Source of the DNA: Actinocrinis sp035650855
Lineage (GTDB): Bacteria > Actinomycetota > Actinomycetes > Streptomycetales > Catenulisporaceae
Direction: 5' to 3'
NCBI RefSeq assembly: GCF_035650855.1
Contig: NZ_DASRGV010000071.1
Location: 1 to 36,645 of the forward strand
Length of the DNA stretch: 36,645 nucleotides
Of this stretch, positions 16,477 to 24,829 are shown one piece after another. How positions within the stretch are numbered: position 1 is the first letter of the stretch; every line of letters starts with the position of its first letter. The notes under the pieces were generated by a model that was not told the origin of the DNA, searched no databases, and saw only the letters and a program-made list of their open reading frames with translations. The translations under genes and the position numbers were made by a program.

Positions 16477-17865
16477 TCAGCTCGCGGCCTCGGCCAGGAC
16501 CGAGCCCGAGCCGCTGCCGACATCCTCGTCCGCGTCGGGTTCCCGCCCGGGGGTCTGGATGTTGAACCGGTTGATCGCGAAGGTGAACAGGAAGTAGTAC
16601 ACCACCGCGAAGACCAGGCCGATGGGGATCAGCAGCAGCGGCTTGGTCGCGATGTCGTAGTTGAACACGTAGTCGAACAATCCGGCCGAGAACGAGAAGC
16701 CGTCGTGAATGCCGAGCGCCTGGCAGACCGCCAGGGACACGCCGGTGAGCAGCGCGTGCACCCCGAACAGCATCGGAGCGGCGAACAGGAACGCGAACTC
16801 GATCGGCTCGGTCACGCCGGTCAGGAACGAGCACAGCGCGGCGGAGAGCATGATGCCGCCGACCAGCTTGCGCTTCTCCGGGCGGGCGGCGCGGGTCATC
16901 GCGTACGCGGCGGCGGGCAGGGCGAACATCATGATCGGGAAGAACCCGGTCATGAACATGCCCGCGGTGTGGGAGCCGTGGAAGAAGCAGGTGAGGTCGC
17001 CCCGGTACGGAGTGCCGTTCTGGCTGCAGTTGCCGCCGACCGCGGAGGTCCACACGATGTTGTTCGGGATGTGGTGCAGACCGAACGGCAGCAGCAGCCG
17101 GTTGATCACGCCGAACAGGCCGGCTCCCGCGGTGCCGTTGCGCGCGGCCACCCCGCCCAGGTTGTTGATCGGGACCGCGGCGAACTCCCAGAGCAGGCCC
17201 ATCACCACGCCGAGGCCGACCGCGGCGAACGCGGTGACGATCGGCACGAACCGGCGGCCGCCGAAGAACGCGAGGTACGGAGGCAGCTTGATCCGGTAGT
17301 AGCGCTGGTAGAGCACCGCCGCCATGAGGCCGACGAAGATGCCGCCGAGCACGTAGGTCGGGTTGTGCGAGATGACGTCCGAGTACGTCACGGCGCCGGT
17401 CTTGGGGTCGGTGCCGTAGAAGGGCCCGGCCCAGTCCTTGCGCCACGCGCTGCCGGCCGGCATGGCGAAGACCGCGGCGGTCACCTCGTTGTAGACCAGG
17501 TAGCCGACCGCGGCGGCAAGGGCGGTCGATCCGTCCGCGCGCCGCGCGAAACCGATCGCGACGCCGATGGCGAACAGCAGCGGCAGGAAGTTGAAGATGC
17601 CGTTGCCGGCGGCCGCGAAGACCGCCTCCACGTAGACCAGGAAGTGCCAGCCGGTCGCGGTCGCCAGGTACAGGCCGTGCTGGGTCGTGTCGCCGGGCGT
17701 GCGCGCGCCGAGGATGTCGTCGGAACCGAGCCGGATGAGCAATCCCGCTGCGGGCATGACGGCGATCGGCAGCATCAGCGAGCGGCCGATGCGCTGGAGG
17801 GTGGCTAGTACGGGATTACTCGTGGGTGCTTGTGGTGGCAGCCCGTCGGCTGTGGCCGCGGTCAT
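16477..17865 (-). CDS. PTS transporter EIIC component, glucose/N-acetylglucosamine type
   Basis: 462 residues, an integral membrane PTS EIIC of the glucose superfamily. It has the opening LQRIGRSLMLPIAVMPAAGLLIRLG, about ten hydrophobic helices, GLHHIPNNIVW (substrate-site region), HTAGMFMTGFFPIMMFALPAAA, and the conserved TGVTEPIEFAF. It has no fused EIIB or EIIA domain, so it needs separate partners; EIIB is encoded just across the divergent promoter at 18859. This split EIIB/EIIC plan is that of the streptomycete NagF/NagE2 N-acetylglucosamine system. The start is ATG 17865 with GGAGG upstream. It lies 18 bp after the GntR gene stop, so the two form an operon. N-acetylglucosamine is the most likely substrate from context; glucose is an alternative. 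Confidence 0.85.
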   Translation of the reverse strand: MTAATADGLPPQAPTSNPVLATLQRIGRSLMLPIAVMPAAGLLIRLGSDDILGARTPGDTTQHGLYLATATGWHFLVYVEAVFAAAGNGIFNFLPLLFAIGVAIGFARRADGSTALAAAVGYLVYNEVTAAVFAMPAGSAWRKDWAGPFYGTDPKTGAVTYSDVISHNPTYVLGGIFVGLMAAVLYQRYYRIKLPPYLAFFGGRRFVPIVTAFAAVGLGVVMGLLWEFAAVPINNLGGVAARNGTAGAGLFGVINRLLLPFGLHHIPNNIVWTSAVGGNCSQNGTPYRGDLTCFFHGSHTAGMFMTGFFPIMMFALPAAAYAMTRAARPEKRKLVGGIMLSAALCSFLTGVTEPIEFAFLFAAPMLFGVHALLTGVSLAVCQALGIHDGFSFSAGLFDYVFNYDIATKPLLLIPIGLVFAVVYYFLFTFAINRFNIQTPGREPDADEDVGSGSGSVLAEAAS

Positions 17866-17883
17866 GGAGGGTCCTCCGAGGGT

Positions 17884-18666
17884 CTATCCGCGGGTGGCGC
17901 CGACATCGCCTGCCGGACGCGCCGCGCGGGGATTGGTGATCGGCTGTGCGGGCCTTTCGAGCGGTACCCATAGCTGATACCGGTCAGCGCGGTACGCGGA
18001 GACGGCGTACTCGATGAGCACGTCGCCGGCGTAGCTGCGCCGGGACATCCGGAGCACGACGCCGCCGGCCGGGATTTCCAGCAGCGCGGCGTCTTCCGGG
18101 TCGGGGTTGCCTGCCTCGATGACTTGTTCGCCCCAGGTGAGCTTGAGGCCGTACTCGTCGGCGAGGACCTGGTAGAGCGACTGCGGCGTGCCACGGCTGA
18201 GCAGGCCGGGCACCCTGTTCTCCGGCAGGTGGGTGCGTTCCACCGCCATCGGGATCGAATCGGCGTAACGGAGCCGGGCGAGCCGCACCACCGGCTCCCC
18301 CGGGTTGAGCTCCAGCTGGCGGGCCAGCACGGGGGTGGCCTCGATCCGCTCGAAACCGAGCGTGCGCGAGGCCGGGATCATCCCCCGGCGGGTCATGTCC
18401 TCGGTGAAGGACGCCAGCCTGATCTGCAGATCCATCTTCGGTTGCGCCACGAACGTGCCGCGGCCCCGGACCCGGTACAGCCGCCCGTCCGCCACCAGCT
18501 GGTTGATCGCCTGACGGACGGTCATCCTGGACAGCCCGTACCGCTCGCCGAGGTCGCGTTCGGAGGGGATCGGGGTGTCCGGTTCCAGCTCGGTGTCGAT
18601 GAGGTTGATCAGGATCTCGCGCAGCTGCTGGTGCTTGGGCACCGGACTGCGGGGGCTGATCTCCAT
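17884..18666 (-). CDS. GntR/HutC-family regulator, DasR/NagR-like
   Basis: 260 residues. The N-terminal GntR winged helix is SPVPKHQQLREILINLID, IPSERDLGERYGLSRMTVRQ, AINQLVADGRLYRVRGRGTF. A UTRA effector-binding domain follows (LASFTEDMTRRGMIPASRTL, PVVRLARLRYADSIPMAVER, ending EYAVSAYRADRYQLWVPL). HutC-type regulators beside PTS genes typically sense glucosamine-6-phosphate or N-acetylglucosamine-6-phosphate. I took ATG 18666 rather than an in-frame ATG at 18747 because the domain starts right after it and AAGGA lies upstream. It is co-directional with EIIC and probably autoregulated through the box at 18760-18775. It differs in detail from the S. coelicolor DasR sequence I remember, so orthology is not certain. 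Confidence 0.85.
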   Translation of the reverse strand: MEISPRSPVPKHQQLREILINLIDTELEPDTPIPSERDLGERYGLSRMTVRQAINQLVADGRLYRVRGRGTFVAQPKMDLQIRLASFTEDMTRRGMIPASRTLGFERIEATPVLARQLELNPGEPVVRLARLRYADSIPMAVERTHLPENRVPGLLSRGTPQSLYQVLADEYGLKLTWGEQVIEAGNPDPEDAALLEIPAGGVVLRMSRRSYAGDVLIEYAVSAYRADRYQLWVPLERPAQPITNPRAARPAGDVGATRG

Positions 18667-18759
18667 CGGTCGGCCTGTTCCTTCAACAGAAAGTGGGCGC
18701 TGTCTGTACGAGTCGGGTGGTGGCTCTATTCCTGTGAACCGCGTCACGCTAGTGTCTGG

Positions 18760-18775
18760 ACCGGACTAGACCACC
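18760..18775. promoter_or_regulatory. DasR-type operator (dre) in divergent PTS promoter
   Basis: ACCGGACTAGACCACC matches the DasR-responsive element consensus (A-G/C-TGGTCTAGACCA-G/C-T) at 12 of 16 positions, including the CTAGACCAC half. A second, weaker copy overlaps it on the left (TGTCTGGACC, within 18751-18762). Both lie between the divergent regulator-EIIC and EIIB-EIIA transcripts. On the minus strand a TAGCGT -10-like hexamer lies next to the box, so binding could block the regulator's own promoter. Confidence 0.65.
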
Positions 18776-18858
18776 GAGGACCAGTCGCTGTCAAGGTCCC
18801 GGACACCGAACGTACGTCTTGGTGCAGCGCGCGTAACCGACCCGTAGTGGAGCGAATG

Positions 18859-19089
18859 ATGGACAAGGCAGAGGCGATCATCGCCGGGCTCGGCGGAGCC
18901 GACAACATCGTGGAGATCGAACCGTGCATCACCCGGCTTCGCACGGTGGTCCGGGACGGCTCTAAGGTCAGCGACTCCGCGCTCAAGGCGGCCGGGGCGC
19001 ACGGCGTGATGAAGGCGGGCACGGTCGTACAGGTGGTGGTCGGGCCGGAGGCCGACACCCTCTGTATGGACATCGAGGACCTGCTCTGA
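18859..19089 (+). CDS. PTS EIIB component, glucose/N-acetylglucosamine type
   Basis: 76 residues, a free-standing EIIB domain. It has AEAIIAGLGGADNIVEIEPC followed by ITRLRTVVRD, where C23 is the phosphorylated cysteine (consensus CxTRLR). The C-terminal half is ALKAAGAHGVMKAGTVVQVVVGPEAD. It would take phosphate from EIIA (crr, next gene) and pass it to sugar bound to the EIIC encoded at 16477-17865. The start is ATG 18859 with GGAG (18849-18852) at 6 nt; the ATG directly before it (18856) is too close to that site. It corresponds to NagF of streptomycetes. crr follows after 25 bp. Confidence 0.88.
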   Translation: MDKAEAIIAGLGGADNIVEIEPCITRLRTVVRDGSKVSDSALKAAGAHGVMKAGTVVQVVVGPEADTLCMDIEDLL

Positions 19090-19114
19090 GAGCCGGACCA
19101 CACACCGCACTGGA

Positions 19115-19579
19115 ATGGACACCACTACAGTCCTGCTCGTCGGCGCCCCGCTGTCCGGGACCGCGATCGAGCTGCGCGACGTACCGGACCCCGTCTTCGC
19201 GCAGGCGATGGTCGGCCCCGGCGCCGCGGTCGACCCCGAGCGCGGGCCGCTGACCGTGGTCTCGCCGATCGCCGGCACCCTGGTCAAGCTCAAACCGCAC
19301 GCCTTCGTGGTCGTCGCGGCAGGCGGCCGCGGCGTGCTGGTGCACCTGGGGATCGACACGGTGAACCTGGACGGCGCCGGCTTCGAGCTGCTGGCCGTCG
19401 AGGGGGCCGAGGTCGCCGCGGGCGCGCCGGTGGTCCGCTGGAACCCGGCCGAGATCGAGGCGCGCGGGCTCTCCCCGGTCTGCCCGGTGATCGCGCTGGA
19501 CGCCGAGACCGCGGCGGTCGGCGCGGTGGCGGCGGGCCCGATCGAACCCGGGCGCACGCTGTTCCAGTGGGGCGCATGA
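19115..19579 (+). CDS. crr: PTS EIIA component (glucose family, Crr)
   Basis: 154 residues, soluble. It has VLLVGAPLSGTAIELRDVPD, then PVFAQAMVGPGAAVDP, SPIAGTLVKLKPHAFVV and GVLVHLGIDTVNLDG. H77 is the phosphorylated histidine and H62 its active-site partner, equal to H90 and H75 of E. coli EIIA-Glc. It takes phosphate from HPr and passes it to EIIB. The family may also regulate other carbon systems, though that role is not settled in actinomycetes. It lies 25 bp after the EIIB gene, clearly the same transcript. Its Shine-Dalgarno is weak (TGGA), so translation may be coupled to the upstream gene. Confidence 0.9.
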   Translation: MDTTTVLLVGAPLSGTAIELRDVPDPVFAQAMVGPGAAVDPERGPLTVVSPIAGTLVKLKPHAFVVVAAGGRGVLVHLGIDTVNLDGAGFELLAVEGAEVAAGAPVVRWNPAEIEARGLSPVCPVIALDAETAAVGAVAAGPIEPGRTLFQWGA

Positions 19580-19754
19580 GCGAACGGCTTAACGGCCCGG
19601 ACGACGACTGGAGTGGTACGACGGCGAACCCGGCGCCTGGCGGGCGCGTGCATGTGGAACAGGGTGCATCGTTCAGCGCGGAGTTCTCTAAGGTTGGCCG
19701 ACTACGCGTAGCATCGCCCCTGTTCCCAGTCGGATAGGAAGCCGAGGAGCCCAC

Positions 19755-20021
19755 ATGGCAGAGCGAATCGTCACCGTGGCGTCCCGCGTAGGCCTGCACG
19801 CCCGCCCGGCGGCGGTGTTCGTGAAGGCCGCCAGCGCCGCCCCGGTCCCGGTGACCATCGCCAAGGAGGGCAAGGACCCGGTCAGCGCCCGCTCGATCCT
19901 GGCCGTGCTCGGCTTGGACGTGCGGCAGGGCGACCAGGTCACCATCACCGCCGACGGCACCGGCGCCGAGGCGACGCTGGACGAGCTCGAGGCGCTGCTG
20001 AGCGCGGATCTCGAAGGATAG
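19755..20021 (+). CDS. ptsH: Phosphocarrier protein HPr
   Basis: 88 residues, standard HPr length. Its active-site motif is VGLHARPAA with H15 phosphorylated by EI. The regulatory-serine region is VSARSILAVLGLDV, where S47 corresponds to Ser46; no HPr kinase gene is in view. It relays phosphate from EI (next gene) to EIIA. The start is ATG 19755 with GAGGAG at 19744-19749 (5 nt). The 175-bp gap after crr contains a 10-bp palindrome CTACGCGTAG (19702-19711) and could hold a separate promoter, though I see no convincing -35/-10 pair. ptsI follows after 25 bp. Confidence 0.93.
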   Translation: MAERIVTVASRVGLHARPAAVFVKAASAAPVPVTIAKEGKDPVSARSILAVLGLDVRQGDQVTITADGTGAEATLDELEALLSADLEG

Positions 20022-20046
20022 CTGGCTAAGGAGAACAAGGCGGAGG

Positions 20047-21681
20047 ATGGCGGCCATCACAGAACCGCTGCGCGGCCTCGGCGTCGGCAGCGCGGCGGCC
20101 ACCGGGCCGGTGGCGAGAATGGCCGCGCGGCCGGCGGAACCGTCCGCCGCGGCGCGACCGCACGGCGATTCGGCACACGAGTGGGCCAGAGCCGAGGCGG
20201 CGCTGCGTGAGGTGGCGCGGGAGCTGGCCCGTCGCGCCGCCGTCGCCCGCGACGAGCTCGGCCGCGCCGACGCCGCCGAGATCCTGGAAGCCCAGGTGCT
20301 CATGGCCGAGGATCCGTCGCTGCTGGACGGCGTCGGCGAGCGCACCGCCGCGGGCCTGACCGCGGAGCGGGCCATATTCGAGACCTTCGCCCGATACCGG
20401 GACCTGCTCGCCGGGGCCGGCGGCTACCTGGCCGACCGGGTCGGCGACCTGGACGATCTGGCCGCGCGCGCGATAGCGGTGGCGAGCGGCGTCCCGATGC
20501 CCGGAGTGCCCGAGCTCGCCGAGCCTTTCGTGCTCGTCGCGCTCGACCTGGCCCCGGCCGACACGGCGCTGCTTGACCTGACCCGGGTGCTGGCGCTGGT
20601 CACCCAGGAGGGCGGCCCGACGAGCCACACCGCGATCCTGGCCCGTGCGCGCGGGATTCCGGCGGTGGTCGGCGTTTCCGGGGCGCTGGACCTGGCCGAC
20701 GGAACGCCGGTCCTGGTGGACGGCGCCTCAGGCACTGTCACGCCACATCCTTCACCGGAGCTGATTGCCGCGGCGCACGAGCGGGGCCAGGCGCGAGCGC
20801 GCGCCGCGCAGGTCACCGGTCCCGGCCGGACGGCGGACGGCGTGGCGATCAGTCTGCTCGCGAATGTCGGCGGGCCGGGAGACGTGGCCGACGCGGTCGC
20901 GGCGGGGGCGGAAGGCGTCGGGCTGTTCCGCACCGAGTTTCTGTATCTGGGCTCTGCGACGCCGCCTTCGCTGGAGACGCAGGTCCAGGCGTATCGCGCG
21001 GTGTTGAACGGCTTTCCCGGCTGCCGCGTGGTCGCGCGCACGCTGGATGCGGGTGCTGACAAGCCGCTGCCTTTCCTCCCGCTGGGCGCGGAGCCGAACC
21101 CGGCGCTCGGCGTGCGCGGGCTGCGCGCTTTCCGCGGCGAGCACCAGGCTTTGCTGGACACGCAGCTCGCCGCGCTGGCCAAGGCGGCCCAGGACTGCGC
21201 GGCCGAGCTGTGGGTGATGGCCCCGATGATCGCCGACGAGCACGACGCGGCCTGGTTCGCGCAGCGGGCGCGCGAGCACGGCCTGCAGACGGTCGGCGCG
21301 ATGATCGAGGTTCCGTCGGCGGCCCTGCGCGCCGAACCGCTGCTCTCGGCGGTCGACTTCGTATCGCTGGGCACGAACGACCTGACGCAATACGCGCTGG
21401 CCGCGGACCGCATGCTCGGCTCGCTCGGCACGTTGCAGGATCCGTGGCATCCGGCGGTGCTTCGCCTCATCGAGCTGACCGGCCGGGCGGGAGCCGCCTG
21501 CGGAAAATCGGTGGGGGTCTGTGGAGAGGCGGCGGCCGATCCGCGGCTGGCGCCGGTCCTCGTCGGGCTCGGCGTCACCTCGCTGTCGATGGCGCCGTCC
21601 GCGATCGCGCAGGTGCGGGCCGCACTCGCCGCGCACACCATGGAGCAGTGCCGCGAGCTGGCCCGCGCCGCCCTGCAGTAA
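20047..21681 (+). CDS. ptsI: PTS enzyme I (phosphoenolpyruvate-protein phosphotransferase)
   Basis: 544 residues. It transfers phosphate from phosphoenolpyruvate to HPr in the cytoplasm. The N-terminal part holds the HPr-binding helices and the phosphohistidine domain with GGPTSHTAILARARGIPAVV (H194 phosphorylated). The C-terminal TIM barrel carries GLFRTEFLYL, TLDAGADKPLPFLPLG, NPALGVRGLR, SLGTNDLTQYALAADR and GVCGEAAADP with the catalytic Cys. The start is ATG 20047; AAGG at 20037-20040 gives 6-nt spacing, and GGAGG abuts the ATG. It is the last gene of the plus-strand PTS cluster and is followed by a strong terminator. Confidence 0.93.
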   Translation: MAAITEPLRGLGVGSAAATGPVARMAARPAEPSAAARPHGDSAHEWARAEAALREVARELARRAAVARDELGRADAAEILEAQVLMAEDPSLLDGVGERTAAGLTAERAIFETFARYRDLLAGAGGYLADRVGDLDDLAARAIAVASGVPMPGVPELAEPFVLVALDLAPADTALLDLTRVLALVTQEGGPTSHTAILARARGIPAVVGVSGALDLADGTPVLVDGASGTVTPHPSPELIAAAHERGQARARAAQVTGPGRTADGVAISLLANVGGPGDVADAVAAGAEGVGLFRTEFLYLGSATPPSLETQVQAYRAVLNGFPGCRVVARTLDAGADKPLPFLPLGAEPNPALGVRGLRAFRGEHQALLDTQLAALAKAAQDCAAELWVMAPMIADEHDAAWFAQRAREHGLQTVGAMIEVPSAALRAEPLLSAVDFVSLGTNDLTQYALAADRMLGSLGTLQDPWHPAVLRLIELTGRAGAACGKSVGVCGEAAADPRLAPVLVGLGVTSLSMAPSAIAQVRAALAAHTMEQCRELARAALQ

Positions 21682-21720
21682 GTGCAAGAACGCTGACTGC
21701 GCCGAGAGTCCTGACAACGA

Positions 21721-21762
21721 CGAAACGCCCCCGCACTCCGTTCGGAGTGCGGGGGCGTTTCG
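21721..21762. terminator. Bidirectional terminator between ptsI and groEL
   Basis: The arms 21721-21740 (CGAAACGCCCCCGCACTCCG) and 21743-21762 are perfect inverted repeats, a 20-bp match around a tiny centre, effectively a long stem with a GTTC-type loop. The outer CGAAACG/CGTTTCG provides short A and T tracts on both strands, so it can stop ptsI and groEL transcripts alike. Confidence 0.9.
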
Positions 21763-21809
21763 CTTTGCTGCGGAGGACTACCTCGGGTGCCCGCTCGGTC
21801 AGGGCGGAC

Positions 21810-23435
<1,626 letters not shown>

Positions 23436-23530
23436 AGGTACTGTCCTCCCACAGAAGGGACGTATCACGTGCCCCACGGGCGCCCGCGACGGCCGGTGCG
23501 GTAGGCGCACCTCACCAGTGGAAGCTATCG

Positions 23531-23557
23531 GTAGCACTCTGGTCCAGAGAGTGCCAG
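23531..23557. promoter_or_regulatory. CIRCE operator, copy 1 (gene-proximal)
   Basis: GTAGCACTC (23531-23539), 9-nt spacer, GAGTGCCAG (23549-23557) matches the HrcA operator TTAGCACTC-N9-GAGTGCTAA at all core positions. It lies about 96 bp before the groEL start, in the first transcribed bases downstream of the predicted promoter. Confidence 0.88.
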
Positions 23558-23563
23558 CTCCCA

Positions 23564-23592
23564 TGATTAGCACTCGGGGCTGTTGAGTGCAA
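23564..23592 (-). promoter_or_regulatory. groEL promoter inside CIRCE copy 2
   Basis: On the minus strand TTGCAC (23592-23587) and TAATCA (23569-23564) are spaced by 17 bp. The promoter is almost fully contained in the second CIRCE element, so HrcA binding would directly exclude RNA polymerase. The start point would be near 23557. Confidence 0.55.
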
Positions 23593-23593
23593 G
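23567..23593. promoter_or_regulatory. CIRCE operator, copy 2 (promoter copy)
   Basis: TTAGCACTC (23567-23575), 9-nt spacer, GAGTGCAAG (23585-23593). The left arm is a perfect HrcA half-site, and the right arm keeps the GAGTGC core. Its start is 36 bp from that of copy 1. Confidence 0.9.
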
Positions 23594-23712
23594 CCGATCA
23601 GTGAACGCCGGGAAGACCCTTCGCGAACGGATCCGGCGGGCGCCGATCCCGAAGGACCGGCACCCGCCGGATCAATATGTAGCGCTCTGCCTGTATTTAC
23701 AGGTCTGGTTTA

Positions 23713-23913
23713 CTACAGTGCGCGGACCATGTCGGCCTGCGGACCCTTCTGGCCTTGCGAGATCTCGAACTCGACCCGCTGGCCCTCTTCGAGACTCCGG
23801 TACCCGTCCATCTGGATCGCGCTGTAGTGGACGAACACGTCCGCGCCACCGTCGACCGCGATGAAGCCGTAGCCCTTCTCCGCGTTGAACCACTTGACGG
23901 TGCCTTGAGCCAT
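23713..23913 (-). CDS. Cold shock protein, CspA/ScoF type
   Basis: 66 residues, one cold shock domain and nothing else. It has GTVKWFNAEKGYGFIAVDGG with RNP1 KGYGFI, RNP2 VFVHYS, and SLEEGQRVEFEISQGQKGPQ. It binds single-stranded RNA and acts as an RNA chaperone; in actinomycetes such proteins are abundant and often not strictly cold-induced. The start is ATG 23913 with AAGGAG about 8 nt upstream. A candidate promoter at 24135-24108 would give a leader of about 187 nt, as in many csp messages. It stands between groEL and the MoaD-like gene, both on the same strand. Confidence 0.93.
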   Translation of the reverse strand: MAQGTVKWFNAEKGYGFIAVDGGADVFVHYSAIQMDGYRSLEEGQRVEFEISQGQKGPQADMVRAL

Positions 23914-24107
23914 TCCCTAACTCCTTGCTGCCGGCCCTCTCCATCTATCCCGCGGGCGCGGGATTCGGGTCGTTCGTCCCCCCGCCCCCTCCGTCTCGCG
24001 TACCGAGCCAGGGCCGGTGATGACTGCTTTGTTCTACTCGCACCGCGCCTAAGGCAGCCTTCGACCACCTTTCGGACACGGCCTCGCTGAACTGTGCGAC
24101 CGGCGTG

Positions 24108-24135
24108 AGAGTATCCTCAACCGCCCCGGACGCAA
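24108..24135 (-). promoter_or_regulatory. Candidate promoter of the cspA-like gene
   Basis: Minus-strand TTGCGT (24135-24130), 16-bp spacer, TACTCT (24113-24108). This would start transcription near 24101 and give a leader of about 187 nt before the ATG at 23913. Confidence 0.4.
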
Positions 24136-24219
24136 CAGGTCATTGGGACGATAACTCGCAGCACTACTGCGTTTTCGCGCCATGACAAACCATGGCGAAA
24201 CCCGACGAAGCGGGCGGCC

Positions 24220-24252
24220 GATCATGAAACCGTAATCGGACGGTTACTGATC
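24220..24252. repeat. Inverted repeat between csp and MoaD-like genes
   Basis: GATCA (24220-24224) pairs with TGATC (24248-24252) and AACCGT (24228-24233) with ACGGTT (24240-24245), leaving a small internal mismatch and a 6-nt loop. Only moderately GC-rich, so less typical as a terminator here. It may end the upstream MoaD-like message or serve as a protein site. Confidence 0.4.
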
Positions 24253-24434
24253 ATCTCAGCCCGTGGACGCTTACGTAAGGAGCGCAACGGCTGACTGAGC
24301 GTCATCCGTGAGGGTGTAAAACGCCTTTCCCGGGCACCGCGCGACCGAACACGGCAGCGCATGGAGACACGCTTCGACAACGATGTCAGCGGCAGCGTAA
24401 CAGTCGCGCGGCGCCGGGACGGGACCGGGGTCGG

Positions 24435-24716
24435 TCAGCGACAGCCGCCCGCGACGGCAGGGATGATGGAGATCGCGGCGCCGTCCTTGGTCTCGGTGGC
24501 GAGGCCCTCGGCGAAACGGACGTCGTCGTCGTTCACGTACACGTTCACGAAGCGGCGCAGCTTTCCGGAGTCGTCGAGCACCCGGGCCCGGATGCCGGGG
24601 TACGAACTCTCCAGCGCGTCGATGACCTCGGCGAGGTTCGAGCCCTCTGCGGCCACCTCGGCCGCGCCGCCGGTGTAGCTGCGCAGGATGGTCGGGATGC
24701 GGACGGTGACTGCCAT
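24435..24716 (-). CDS. MoaD/ThiS/CysO-like sulfur carrier protein
   Basis: 93 residues with a ubiquitin-like beta-grasp fold: VTVRIPTILRSYTGG, DALESSYPGIRARVLDDSGK, LRRFVNVYVNDDDVRF, GAAISIIPAVAGGCR. Family members carry sulfur as a C-terminal Gly-Gly thiocarboxylate, made after adenylation by a ThiF/MoeB-like enzyme. Here Gly-Gly is followed by two extra residues (Cys-Arg). These would have to be removed, as JAMM proteases do for QbsE- and CysO-type carriers. It lies 113 bp after the threonine-synthase-like gene on the same strand, so it is probably in the SAM-riboswitch transcript. The start is ATG 24716 with AAGGAG about 11 nt upstream. No activating enzyme is nearby. Confidence 0.87.
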   Translation of the reverse strand: MAVTVRIPTILRSYTGGAAEVAAEGSNLAEVIDALESSYPGIRARVLDDSGKLRRFVNVYVNDDDVRFAEGLATETKDGAAISIIPAVAGGCR

Positions 24717-24829
24717 GGCAGCGGGCTCCTTCTCGGTGCGTTGATGCGGTGCGGCTCGGTGCTGGATCGCTCGGGTGCGGGGTCGCTGGGCCGGCCGGGA
24801 AAGCCGGCGGATGGCGCGGCGCCGGCGCG

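Larger units (their letters stand above)
23914..24434. other. 520-bp gap upstream of the cspA-like gene
   Basis: I find no supported gene here. It holds the probable csp leader and promoter. Two inverted repeats follow: GCCATG/CATGGC at 24179-24196, flanked by TTTC/GAAA, and a longer one at 24220-24252 (GATCA...AACCGT-loop-ACGGTT...TGATC). The second could terminate the MoaD-like transcript or be part of a structured RNA. A TTACGTAA palindrome followed by GGAG is near 24272. Confidence 0.5.

Noticed and set aside
16429..17808. Open frame antisense to the EIIC gene (459 codons)
   Set aside because: Composition (E, H, R, G) reflects reverse complement of membrane-protein codons; no start signal or family.
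18667..18747. Earlier ATG (18747) for the GntR regulator
   Set aside because: The 27 extra residues are not part of the GntR fold and would overlap promoter signals; ATG 18666 precedes the domain directly.
23436..23573. 46-codon N-terminal extension of groEL
   Set aside because: It contains the promoter and one CIRCE element, and GroEL proteins begin at MAK as here at 23435.
24361..24678. Plus-strand open frame across the MoaD-like gene
   Set aside because: Ser/Thr/Arg-rich translation without motifs, largely antisense to a recognised gene.
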